DNA of 64,000 nt from Globodera rostochiensis (Eukaryota; Nematoda; Chromadorea; Rhabditida; Heteroderidae), in the NCBI GenBank assembly GCA_018350325.1, contig JAEVLN010000029.1, forward strand, positions 434,001-498,000, read 5' to 3'. The translations under genes were made by a program, and so were the position numbers. Shown here in pieces: positions 24,087 to 33,374 of the stretch (positions are counted from its first letter, which is position 1; the number at the start of each line of letters is the position of its first letter). The notes below the pieces were generated by a model. That model was given only the letters and a program-made list of their open reading frames with translations, did no database searches and was not told where the DNA came from.

Positions 24087-24985
24087 ATGAAGTTTCGTTA
24101 TTTGGAGAAATCGGACAAAAAGCAACGCGAACTGGTCTTGGATTTGATGGGAAACGTAGGAATTGATGGAAATGCAAAGGCTTATGGGCTTGGGCACCTG
24201 GGAATCGTTCAGGAATTTTGGGACAAGGAGTTTCCGAGCATGTTCCGAATTGGGATGGGATGAAGAACGTGACCCAGTTTTTTAAAGTTAAGTATTTCTG
24301 TGTAAGCTGTGAGGTAACATATGACTGGGCAGAAAGACATCGAATGGATTGTAAGGAACGATGTAAAAAGTGTTGTCGAATGGGGTTCGGCTTTCCATGT
24401 AAGCAAGAATGTGAGGCGATTTATTGCGAAGAATGCAATAGGAAATTTTACAACGTGGGGTGTTTTGAGGCGCACAAGAGAAGAATTTGTAAAGAATACA
24501 AAAAATGTAAAGAATGCGAGGAGATGTACAGAACGAGGGATAATAAGCATATCTGTGGAGAGAAATTCTGTAAAATATGTTTTGTGTACCATCCGGCGAG
24601 GCAATGTTTCATCAAGAAACACAAAATTCGTCCTACCCTTCCCCTGTACCGCATTGTGGCTTATGATTTGGAGACGACGCTAGTGAACGGTGAGCATCAG
24701 CCAAATCTGGTTTCTGGCGCGGTCACGTGCAGTGTTTGCGCAGGAGAGGAAAAGGAATGTGAAATTTGTGGGGAAGGTCCAAAGAAGATAACATGGTCAC
24801 AGGCAGAGGGGGTTATTGATCCTATAAGCAATTTTGTTGACTGGGTTATGGGATTTAAAGATTTTGAAACTGTTGCATTTGCTCATTATGCAAGTAATAG
24901 GAAAAGGTTGCCTCATCTGCCCCCGTTTGAAGATTACGGCCCGACAAGAATGAAGGAAAAAGATTATGAGAAGTTTGAAAAGTAA
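24087..24985 (+). pseudogene. Maverick protein-primed DNA polymerase B, N-terminal fragment (copy 1)
   Basis: The gene starts at the ATG of MKFRYLEKSDKKQREL and contains KAYGLGHLGIVQEFW, the usual YGLxHI-type N-terminal signature of Polinton polymerases. The frame closes at 24263 and the remainder continues one phase over from 24218, so there is a frameshift or a small deletion. The second part has the long cysteine/histidine series (YFCVSC, CKKCC, YCEECNRKFYNVGCFEAH, CKECEEMY, HICGEKFCKIC), then AYDLETTL, the D-x-E of exonuclease motif I. It runs on to DYGPTRMKEKDYEKFEK and stops. The remaining exonuclease motifs and all polymerase motifs (SLYP, DTDS) are missing. It is inactive. Confidence 0.9.
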
Positions 24986-25590
24986 AATTCATAGATGATG
25001 CAAAGAAAAAAGAGACCGCCCCTGGTTGGGTCATGGATAAAATATCAATTTTAAAGTCTAGGAACTTTGCACTGCAAGATAGGACATGCACCAAATAGTT
25101 TTAATCGATTTCGGCATTTCGGACTGGGTTTAAAATGAAATAAAATTTCAAAATAATCCAATTTGTAACAAAAAATCACCCTTAAACCAAAATTTAAATC
25201 TCACAAAAATGTGTTGTTAAAACTTACAATTAAATATTTTTCAAAGCATCTACAACTAAATGTTAATTCTATACAGTGAATCAAAACGTTCATAAAATAA
25301 GCAAGGTCTTATAATACATAATGCTGTTTAAATTTATATAAATTGCAAAAACCAATAATAATAGTCTATTCCAAAGTTTATTAAAAACTTTTTTAAATAA
25401 TAAAAGTTTATATTTTAAAATAAAATTCTATGACTGATAACAAATAAGAAACTAAAATTATTACGAATAAAAAAAAGTGAAGTAATTGTCAAAAAAAGAG
25501 TTAAAATATTTGTTATGCTGCGTTCTGACTGGCAATAGAGTGTCGTATTGGTGGCAACCAGAAATTTGTAAAGTAAGTGTAGAAATTTAC

Positions 25591-26086
25591 GTGCTAGGTC
25601 GTTTCTTAAATTCCGCCAGGGTGTTTATTAAATCCGCTACATATATTTTATAAGTAGGAGCAGCATATGGCCTCAAAACCGAGCGGGTACCAAAACCGAG
25701 CGGCCTTTGATCATGCCGCCCCAAGCCAAAACCTTTTGGAGGGGTCGGGTCTTTTGACCATACCGCCCACAAAACCCATACCTATTGGATGTGGGCCCAA
25801 CCTTTTGATCATGCCGCCACTAAACCCAAAACCCATCGTGCTTTTATCATGCCGCCAAACCAAAACCTATTGGTGGGGTCAGAGTCTTTGAACTTACCGC
25901 CACCCGACCAAAATTTTTAAACTTTGATTTATTGCTTAGTTTAGTTTTACAAATAGTTTCTACTCATTTGGAGCTTTCTAAGCTGATTTTGTGCGGTGTG
26001 AATAAAGTTATGATGTCTAATTTTCGTAAAATATATGTGGCGGATTTAAGAAACACCCTGGCGGAATTTAAGAAACGACCTAGCAC
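25591..26086. mobile_element. MULE-related fold-back element with GC-rich insert, copy A
   Basis: Inverted ends GTGCTAGGTCGTTTCTTAAA and complement, extending about 65 bp each (CCGCCAGGGTG, then ATCCGC, ATATTTTATAAGTA). The right arm is the same family as the 49360-49796 fold-back. The left inner arm is replaced by a GC-rich block of about 250 bp (25665-25912) made of CATGCCGCC and AAAACC units. No clear target duplication is visible. Sister copies are at 41122-41615 and 47207-47597. Confidence 0.75.
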
Positions 26087-26409
26087 CTATAATTTATAAA
26101 TCATCCGTTAAATCAACATCAAATAATAAACAAAAACCTTAAAGATTAAAAAAATGAAACAAAAAAATTCAACGACAACTAATATAAATAAAAAATAATA
26201 ACTGTGCACTTCAATTATTTAAAAATTTTCCATCCAATTACAAAATTTGTAAAGAACCAGTAAAAATAGGGTATTAAATGACTTGTTATAAAAAAACTTT
26301 AACTAATAAACAAGACATTGTTGTAAACAAAATAATAATGTTCAATTTAAAATTAATAATTATTTTTTTACATATTTCAATATAATCAAAGTTCGGTATT
26401 TTTAGTATA

Positions 26410-26514
26410 ATGTTTAATTTTCACGCATCGAAAGGATTCATCAGCACCGACATGCATTGCTTTACCTTTGCGATATGCCTCATTGTACTATTGTTAACAA
26501 TTGCCGATTTTTAA
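26410..26514 (+). CDS. 34-codon small ORF or exon conserved in four unit copies
   Basis: ATG to TAA reads MFNFHASKGFISTDMHCFTF followed by AICLIVLLLTIADF, i.e. a short hydrophilic head and one possible membrane helix. The frame is intact in all four copies (about 21014, 26410, 41939, 47924), with several amino-acid replacements between the most diverged copy and the others. The minus strand of the same block is also open (YNEAYRKGKAMHVGADESF), and the T-rich minus strand of the flanks would favour that direction. Which strand, if either, is coding cannot be decided by eye. Confidence 0.25.
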   Translation: MFNFHASKGFISTDMHCFTFAICLIVLLLTIADF

Positions 26515-27915
26515 AAAACAAAAATTATAATGCTTGATAGAAGTTATTGTAATTGACAGTGTTTTATAAAGCAAAGCGAGGCCTCACTTCGACAAAATAT
26601 CAAAGGGATCTTAGCGATCGCACTGGACAAAAAAGCATAACTTAAAAATATTATTAAACATAAAAAATTCAGCCTCCATATAAAAAAAACTTAATAAAAC
26701 TAGCATAAAGGCCAATAAAATAATAATTCCAGTCAAATATGAATTAAATGATATCAAGAAGGGAAACACAAAAATAGTTGAATTTCATTTCAACCCGCTA
26801 ACATTAAAACACAGTTGCACATGAAGCGGTTCATCTGTACCGCTAACACGTCAGGGCAAAAATAATAAAATTAATAAAGGACGAATAAAAAACTCTTAAA
26901 AATGACAGACGATAAATTTTTTTAAAAAACATAAGCGAAATTAAAGAAATAGTTTGAGTATAGCAAAATACCCTTGCTTATTTTAAGAATTTTGTTAAAT
27001 TTCCAAGGTTAAAACTAATTTATGAATGTAAAAATTAATAACAATTATTGTAGCTGCAATAATCCACAGGATTGTGCAAAATATTTCCGGGTTAACCAAA
27101 TGATTTTGTTAAAAATAAAAATAAAAACCAATAAACATAATTGTAGGCATGATTGTCACCAACAGTAAAATTTTTTATAATAACTGCTTCCTAAAGAAAA
27201 AAGCCGAGCAATGATAAAAAAGATTAATGCTTATTAATATAGTTAAAAAATTTAAATTCGAGACCCTCAATAGGAATGCTAAATTAAATAACAAATAAGG
27301 TGAGAAAAACATGGAGAAATTTAAAATAATATAAATACAGTAAGCTTAAACAATAGTGGAGTTGGTCACCACCCCTTCCACCTTTTGAAAACCCTTTTTT
27401 GCTTTTTTTTTAAAAGTCAGGAAAAGGATGTTACTAGGGGTCTTCGGGGGCTTGAATCCGCATTCGGGATCGCGATTCAAAAAACCTGGAATTTCTCGAC
27501 GATCCCGGTCGGGATCCCGGTCCCGGCCAACTCTCTTTATTAATATGGCGACTATTTATATGGAAATCAACATTTGTTTTGCGCACTAGGAACAGCGTAT
27601 AAATACCATAAATGATGTTTTTAGCTTTTTTGGATCTTCTAGAGCCCATTTTATAATCCATATTTTCTATATTTTGCGATTCCATATATTTATCCATATT
27701 TGGCCATTTTCCAAAAAATCCTTAACAAAAATACAATAAAAACAAAAAATGCATCCCTAATCGACATTTTCAAAAAACGCACCCCATAAAAATTGATTCT
27801 CTTATTACTTCAATTAGGAAGATCTTGCCCATTTTTTGGTATATTGAAAATTTTTTTTAGCCATATTTCGTCAATATTTGGTCAATATTTTACAATTTTT
27901 CATCCATATTTTATG

Positions 27916-27921
27916 GACATA
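27916..27921. repeat. Maverick target-site duplication, left (GACATA)
   Basis: GACATA directly precedes AGCAGTGTTGGCC. The same six bases follow the right end at 37591-37596. Unit copy B has the unoccupied site with a single GACATA at 43694-43699. Confidence 0.95.
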
Positions 27922-28263
27922 AGCAGTGTTGGCCTAAGAATCTGGTTCCAAATTTCTTGGCCCGTCAACCCCTTTCCCCTTCCCGCCCATGCCCCCCCCC
28001 CTTCCCTCCACCTTCCCTCCCTCCCGGGAAGGCCACTGAGCGCCAGAAGAAAATGGCATCCTGGTATTGCGGCCAGCTGAGCGCCAGATTTTTAAATGTA
28101 GGAAATGGTATGAATCCCGCCCCCCCCCCCCAAAAAAAATCTCGACCGGTACCACCAAACCAAAAATAGACGTTTGGCACGCGTTATAAAAAACATTGTA
28201 AATCGTAAAGTACCCCTCCCCACCCCCCTCTATTCACATCTACCAACGCGCACGCTCTTTGAG

Positions 28264-28273
28264 TTTATAAAAG
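28264..28273 (+). promoter_or_regulatory. TATA-like box upstream of integrase
   Basis: TTTATAAAAG lies 40-49 bp before the integrase ATG, in otherwise GC-richer terminal sequence. The mirrored copy is upstream of the right integrase near 37240-37250. The position suits a core promoter giving a short leader; there is no experimental support. Confidence 0.4.
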
Positions 28274-28312
28274 ATAAACTTAAATAAAAATTATAATATT
28301 ATTAGGATAAAT

Positions 28313-29386
28313 ATGAGCAAGGTAGATAAAATATTGAAAAAAGTTTATTTCGACCTCAAGTCTCCTTCAAGTTTTGCGGGGGTAAATAAAACTTTAGAGG
28401 AAGCAAGAAAGATAGATCCAAAAATTAAAATGGAGCACGTTACCAATTTTCTCGAAAAACAAAGGACATACACACTCCATAAACCTATTAAAAAAAGATT
28501 TCCAAAACTAAAAACAATCCCTAGCGGCTTTCATACCGATTGGCAATGCGATCTGTGTATTTTTGATCAATTAAAACAATATAATAATGGATTTAAATAT
28601 TTACTAGTATGCATCGATGTTCTGAGTCGAATGATTTTTGCCGCCGCGGTAAAGTCAAAACGTAGTGAGGATATGATAGAGGCTTTTGAAATGGTATTCA
28701 AAAAGGCCAATGTTTTACCTATGAAATTATATAGTGACGCTGGACTTGAATTTCAAGCAAACAAAATGAAAAAATATTTCGAGGACAAAACAATAATAAA
28801 ACATGTAATGCATAGCCCCCATCTCCATGCGGGAGTTGTGGAGAGGGCGAATCGAACAATAAAGGAGCGTCTCTATAGATACTTTACCCAAAACAATACC
28901 CATAGGTGGGTTGATGTTATAGATAAAATTATTAAAAATATTAATAATAATGTACACAGGACAATCGGAATGAAGCCAACAGACGTAACGTTTAAAAATG
29001 CCAATGCTTTATGGGAAAAGGTATACGGTGAAAAGGAAGAACCACAAAACGAATCGAAATTTAAGGTCGGGGACACCGTTCGGATTACCAAAGAAAAAGG
29101 CGTATTTGCAAAAGGTTATTACCCAAATTTTACAGAAGAAATATTCAAAATTGCTAAAGTCCTTCACACCGCTCCCCAATCTTATCGTATTGAAGATCTT
29201 AATGGCGAAAGCATAAAAGGGATTTTCTATAATCAGGAACTGGTAAAAGTATTAGAGGACTCCAGACTTGCGGAGATATTAAAAACACGAGTTCGTAAAG
29301 GGGTCAAAGAACATTTTGTTCGGTGGTTAGTGGCCACAAACAAACCAGATAGCTGGGTAAAAGATACGGATATTGAAATGAAATAG
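28313..29386 (+). CDS. int: Maverick/Polinton integrase (intact, left TIR)
   Basis: 357 residues from an ATG in AT-rich leader to TAG. Domains in order: N-terminal region with the conserved TYTLHKPIKKRFP segment (residues 52-64); retroviral-type integrase core with D80 (in WQCDLC), D142 (in YSDAGLEF) and E178 (in VVERANRT), giving exact D,D(35)E spacing; the SH3-like segment FKVGDTVRI...KGYYPNFTEEIFKI (250-280); and a C-terminal chromodomain-like stretch (HFVRWL...PDSWV). These are features of Polinton rather than LTR-element integrases. It would cut and join the element's AG/CT termini and make the 6-bp duplications seen. All catalytic residues are present and there are no stops, so it could be active. 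It lies wholly within the terminal repeat, so it is present twice. Confidence 0.96.
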   Translation: MSKVDKILKKVYFDLKSPSSFAGVNKTLEEARKIDPKIKMEHVTNFLEKQRTYTLHKPIKKRFPKLKTIPSGFHTDWQCDLCIFDQLKQYNNGFKYLLVCIDVLSRMIFAAAVKSKRSEDMIEAFEMVFKKANVLPMKLYSDAGLEFQANKMKKYFEDKTIIKHVMHSPHLHAGVVERANRTIKERLYRYFTQNNTHRWVDVIDKIIKNINNNVHRTIGMKPTDVTFKNANALWEKVYGEKEEPQNESKFKVGDTVRITKEKGVFAKGYYPNFTEEIFKIAKVLHTAPQSYRIEDLNGESIKGIFYNQELVKVLEDSRLAEILKTRVRKGVKEHFVRWLVATNKPDSWVKDTDIEMK

Positions 29387-29523
29387 AATGGGGTATTTAT
29401 TCCATACCGAAGAAGCTAGCTCAAAAGGTGAATGCCTATTAAGAAAAAAGGTGGGGTCAGAGGGTTGCGAATACGAAACGATTAAGGACCCATGACGCGG
29501 GTCAAACGGTGTCTAGATATTAG

Positions 29524-29910
29524 GGTATGACAATATGATACCACGGTATGACAAAATATGACTATGGTGACACGATTATGACAAGCGGTATGACAAATTA
29601 TGACAATTATATGACAAAACAATGACTATGGTATACCTATTGTATGAAAAAGTATGACAGTATTATGACGTGGGTATGAGAAAGTATGACTATGGTTGAC
29701 TGTTATGACAAAGGTGTAACAACGATGAAAATATGACTATTGTATGACATATTATTACAAAGAACAAATTATAACGATTGTATGAAATTTCTGACCATTG
29801 TATGAAAATATGACTATTATGACAAACAGTATGACTATGACATGACAAATATATACAAAGGATGAAACAGCATGACAGATGACAATAATATGACAATAAC
29901 GACTATGTTG
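29524..29910. repeat. TATGAC hexamer array in left TIR
   Basis: Begins about 140 bp after the integrase stop. TATGAC or close variants recur irregularly for almost 400 bp and are retained in inverted form in the right TIR, so the array is part of the mobile unit. It may be a binding region for an element protein; that is inference. Confidence 0.9.
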
Positions 29911-30265
29911 AGGGATTGTTAATGATGCATATAATATGGTACAACGATTAAAATGCCGTATGACGATTGGAAAAAATAAAATTATATCGTATGATGACTA
30001 CGAATATGCTTTTGATGTGACAAATAAATATTAAGTAAAATTCTCTTTTGGCTATCAACAAGATGTGGCGTCACATCCTTCCACAACTAATTGCGAACGG
30101 GGTCACATACCCAACCGCCCGGCGAAGGTCCAACAGAAGGTCTACAAAACATATCTAGTCTGTGAATTTGGATCTGTTTTATACAAATGATATACCATTT
30201 GAAAGAGGAGATTTTTCTACATAGAATTACTTCGCAAATATTTTTTTAAGGTCCAATAAACGATA

Positions 30266-31516
30266 CTATGTGCTCTCATTGTAATAAGGCTATTGGTACT
30301 GAAAAACTCGAAGTTCAAAGTTATCCTGTAATTCATACGGATTGACTAATCTTGTGTGAACCAAAGGCAAGCGAGGCAACGGGTCGATCCCTCTCCAACC
30401 AACGAGCGAAGGCCGGATGTGCGGCGGCAGAATGCAGCCCTTCCCCAGCCATCGGGTATATGCCCGGCGAGTGGCGGGCAGAGGGGTCTGCCCCCTTTTC
30501 CTTTCACAGCCATCGGGTAAATGCCCGGCGAGTGGGGGGCAGAGGGGTCTGCCCCCTTTTCAGCCCCCACCCGTTGGGTAAGTTCCCGCTGACAGGGAGT
30601 CAGGGGGGGCTGCCCCCTTTTCAGCCCCCAGCCAATGGGTAAGTTCCCTCTGACTGGGGGCAAGGGGGTCTGCCAAACTAAAAAAGCCTGAATCGGTTTT
30701 GATTAAACATTTTTTCCCTCATCTTGAGCCATTTGCCACCTATCAATGTCATTTTGTTAGCTGTCACTCGCGATCGATAGCACGGGCACATTATTTTGCA
30801 AAACGGATAGCCTAATAAAGAAACAAAATTTTGGCCCGTGCCAGCCTTCTCTAAAACTCGTCAATCAAAGAGTATCGGGTCTCAACGTTCACAGATATTT
30901 ATTCTAATTCAATAAAAGTCCTCGTGCAAGCCACCTCTCATAATACCCATCAAGCCATAAGCCATACTTATTGGGCCCAAGGCGTTTAACGGATGTTATT
31001 TCACATTCAAATATGCTTCCCACCCACCCTAAAAAACCTATCACCCATATTGTCCCTCAATACCTGTCACAGACCGTCACTTTACAGGATGGCCAGCTGT
31101 CACTTTTTTCTATACCCATCAATCAAAATTTCCTATTTTCGTAATCGGTGCCATGCATTTAATGAGCAATAGACCGTCCCATCGACTGTCATTACTCACC
31201 TGTCAATCAAAATACCCTACTTTTGCGACCGGTCGGTCAAATATGGAACAAAATTTTGCCCATGTGTCACCCCTCTTTCAAAAACCCATCAATCAAAATG
31301 CCCAAATGCTCCGCCGTCGAGTAAATGCCCGCGTGCCAGTCGCCAGCTGTCACCATACACTTGCACTCTTTACCTATCGCCCACCCAATGCCACGCCTAT
31401 CCCGATTTTGGATCGTCTGTCTAAGCCCCGCCTATCCCATAATTTCGCTTTTAAGGAGGCATTCGATGCTTCATTCACACTTTGCATTTTTTTGTCTGTT
31501 TACGGAGATTACACGT
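30266..31516. other. non-coding internal region with two repeat arrays
   Basis: After the TIR comes the GC-rich ~61-bp repeat block (30448-30665, with hairpins at 30476-30493 and 30537-30554). Then follows about 600 bp in which CCATCAATCAAAAT and CTGTCAC recur (for example near 31118, 31203 and 31285). Neither part has a recognisable gene; the 96-, 105- and 147-codon frames here arise from the repeats. The region separates integrase from polymerase and may hold the polymerase promoter. Confidence 0.6.
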
Positions 31517-32415
31517 ATGAAGTTTCGTTATTTGGAGAAATCGGACAAAAAGCAACGCGAACTGGTCTTGGATTTGATGGGAAACGTAGGAATTGATGGA
31601 AATGCAAAGGCTTATGGGCTTGGGCACCTGGGAATCGTTCAGGAATTTTGGGACAAGGAGTTTCCGAGCATGTTCCGAATTGGGATGGGATGAAGAACGT
31701 GACCCAGTTTTTTAAAGTTAAGTATTTCTGTGTAAGCTGTGAGGTAACATATGACTGGGCAGAAAGACATCGAATGGATTGTAAGGAACGATGTAAAAAG
31801 TGTTGTCGAATGGGGTTCGGCTTTCCATGTAAGCAAGAATGTGAGGCGATTTATTGCGAAGAATGCAATAGGAAATTTTACAACGTGGGGTGTTTTGAGG
31901 CGCACAAGAGAAGAATTTGTAAAGAATACAAAAAATGTAAAGAATGCGAGGAGATGTACAGAACGAGGGATAATAAGCATATCTGTGGAGAGAAATTCTG
32001 TAAAATATGTTTTGTGTACCATCCGGCGAGGCAATGTTTCATCAAGAAACACAAAATTCGTCCTACCCTTCCCCTGTACCGCATTGTGGCTTATGATTTG
32101 GAGACGACGCTAGTGAACGGTGAGCATCAGCCAAATCTGGTTTATGGCGCGGTCACGTGCAGTGTTTGCGCAGGAGAGGAAAAGGAATGTGAAATTTGTG
32201 GGGAAGGTCCAAAGAAGATAACATGGTCACAGGCAGAGGGGGTTATTGATCCTATAAGCAATTTTGTTGACTGGGTTATGGGATTTAAAGATTTTGAAAC
32301 TGTTGCATTTGCTCATTATGCAAGTAATAGGAAAAGGTTGCCTCATCTGCCCCCGTTTGAAGATTACGGCCCGACAAGAATGAAGGAAAAAGATTATGAG
32401 AAGTTTGAAAAGTAA
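31517..32415 (+). pseudogene. Maverick protein-primed DNA polymerase B, N-terminal fragment (copy 2)
   Basis: The same structure as the copy at 24087: the MKFRYLEKSDKK start, a phase change between 31648 and 31693, the Cys/His-rich segment, and AYDLETTL as exonuclease motif I. The sequence AFAHYASNRKRLPHLPP looks like exonuclease II text (normally AHN) joined to the PP...DYGP.RM segment, so an internal deletion is likely there too. It ends at FEK-TAA, and the DNA that follows belongs to a different gene in another phase. The product would lack the palm and fingers. The element cannot supply its own replication enzyme. Confidence 0.9.
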
Positions 32416-32690
32416 AATTCATAGATGATGCAAAGAAAAAAGAGACCGCCCCTGGTTGGGTCATGGATAAAATATCAATTGACTTATACTGCAAAGCGTT
32501 GTCCGACCCGATCATCCTTCCAGGACGCCCGTTGCACAATCTGACACCAGAGGATGTGTTGCATGAGTTCACGAAGCTACAACAATCTTATCGGAAGCTT
32601 AATTTATTGTGCGAGCAGATGTCTATCATTGTGGCGACATACTCATACCCTACGGGTAAAGGAAGACGACCAAGCACGTCACGCGGATAG
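32416..32690 (+). CDS. cargo gene B1 (75 aa) with upstream remnant of gene A
   Basis: The ATG at 32463 opens a 75-codon frame starting MDKISIDLYCKALSDPIILP. The same frame is open upstream and encodes KFIDDAKKKETAPGW, which matches the end of gene A2 (KFINDAKKKETEPGW). So a truncated gene A tail abuts the polymerase remnant and reads straight into B1. B1 and B2 (33022) align over the first 40 residues (DLYCKAL/ELYCEAL, PGRPL/PRRPL, EDVLHEFTKL/DDLLDELMKL), while their C-termini differ. There is no known domain; it is small, mixed-charge and without signal or membrane segments. Conserved spacing between paralogues suggests a real gene. Confidence 0.6.
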
Positions 32691-32834
32691 ATTTATTTTT
32701 ACCTTTTAATGTTGAATAAATTTGTTTTCTACTTTGTATTCTCCGAAAAAACGTTTAATGCGTTAATATATGTAAATCGTTCCATTATATTTTTCCCGAA
32801 TTTCTTAAATCTTTTCTGTTCCCAAATACAGACG

Positions 32835-33053
32835 ATGCCGAAATTTTACGACATATTGGCAGCATATGTTAAGGAGGACAAAAAGTTCGGCATAAGACAA
32901 AATGTAACGACATTTTATTTTAAAATTGCTGCCTTTGAAAAATATGATAAAAATTTTAAAAACATGATCCAAAAATTTATTAATGATGCCAAGAAAAAGG
33001 AAACGGAGCCGGGGTGGAAAAATGAAAAAAATAGCTATAGAACTTTATTGTGA
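32835..33053 (+). CDS. cargo gene A2 (72 aa)
   Basis: Starts at MPKFYDILAAYVKEDKKF just after CAAATACAG, which could also be a 3' splice site. Lysine-rich, no cysteine, no membrane segment. The C-terminal part, FINDAKKKETEPGW, is shared with the remnant fused to B1. It overlaps gene B2 by 32 bases in another phase; in the B1 version the two are in one phase, because A2/B2 has one extra base at the junction. Either A and B are an overlapping gene pair, or one protein was split by a frameshift. Function unknown. Confidence 0.55.
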   Translation: MPKFYDILAAYVKEDKKFGIRQNVTTFYFKIAAFEKYDKNFKNMIQKFINDAKKKETEPGWKNEKNSYRTLL

Positions 33054-33207
33054 GGCACTGCCATATCCCCTATTAGTACCGCGACGGCCGTTGGATCAAA
33101 TCTGTGCGGATGATCTGTTAGACGAACTCATGAAGCTTCCACGCCCTTTTGACGACAGACATATGCGTTTCCGCCGGGTAAAGAATGAACAAATAAATAT
33201 TGATTAA
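33022..33207 (+). CDS. cargo gene B2 (61 aa), paralogue of B1
   Basis: The ATG at 33022 gives MKKIAIELYCEALPYPLLVP and then RRPLDQICADDLLDELMKL, clearly related to B1. It ends about 20 residues after the conserved part with a basic segment (RHMRFRRVKNEQ). It follows A2 with a 32-base overlap. It is followed by an AT-rich gap and a Y(A/T)-rich TTGAATAAA that also occurs after B1 (TTGAATAAATTTG at 32711 and TTGAATAAATATAA at 33260), so the A-B cassette and its downstream flank were duplicated together. Confidence 0.6.
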   Translation: MKKIAIELYCEALPYPLLVPRRPLDQICADDLLDELMKLPRPFDDRHMRFRRVKNEQINID

Positions 33208-33374
33208 CCATCTATTTTAAGGGTGTCGCCAAAGTACGTCGCGTGGATGAATTTATTTTTGTTGAATAAATATAATGTTTGCATTTTAATTTTGCTCGTT
33301 TAATCGGTTCCTATTAAAAATTCCGTTCAAAACTATAAAAGAAAATGTGGTGGAAAAAATAAAAAGAAAAATGA

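Larger units (their letters stand above)
21616..25050 (+). mobile_element. Maverick/Polinton internal fragment without termini
   Basis: Collinear with about 28985-32479 of the complete element at 27922-37590 at near identity (in the 768-base polymerase frame I see one difference, TTTCTGG at 24710 versus TTTATGG). It starts inside the integrase gene and stops 17 bases into cargo gene B1. Neither terminal repeat nor a target duplication is present, and both junctions run straight into 6.1-kb unit sequence. It therefore did not arrive here as a normal insertion, but through rearrangement, gene conversion or end loss. Confidence 0.9.
25051..27921. repeat. 6.1-kb repeat unit, copy A, left part
   Basis: Matches 40582-43699 and 46668-48977 in the same order. 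It lacks a segment of about 245 bp present in copy B (42084-42335); copy C lacks the same piece. It contains one fold-back element (25591-26086). It ends where the Maverick is inserted, after TATGGACATA. No autonomous gene was recognised; conserved small open frames are described separately. Confidence 0.92.
27922..30265 (+). repeat. Maverick left terminal inverted repeat (~2.34 kb, contains integrase)
   Basis: Pairs with the right end from 37590 inward, through the C-rich leader, the whole integrase gene, the TATGAC array and the block ending CGCAAATATTTTTTTAAG. Beyond CCAATAA the two sides diverge, so the inner border is near 30265-30290. Identity is high but not complete: single differences, small in-frame deletions in the right integrase, and a different length of the C/G run (12 versus 16 or more). 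Confidence 0.92.

Noticed and set aside
27934..28180. Frames of 70-95 codons in the Maverick leader (and 37332-37641)
   Set aside because: They translate C/G homopolymers and CCCTCC repeats; the mutually overlapping frames on both strands have no homology signal.
28313..29386. Integrase of an LTR retrotransposon or endogenous retrovirus
   Set aside because: No reverse transcriptase, gag, protease or LTRs nearby; a 6-bp target duplication with AG/CT ends, the TYTLHKP N-terminal segment and the partner protein-primed polymerase are Maverick traits.
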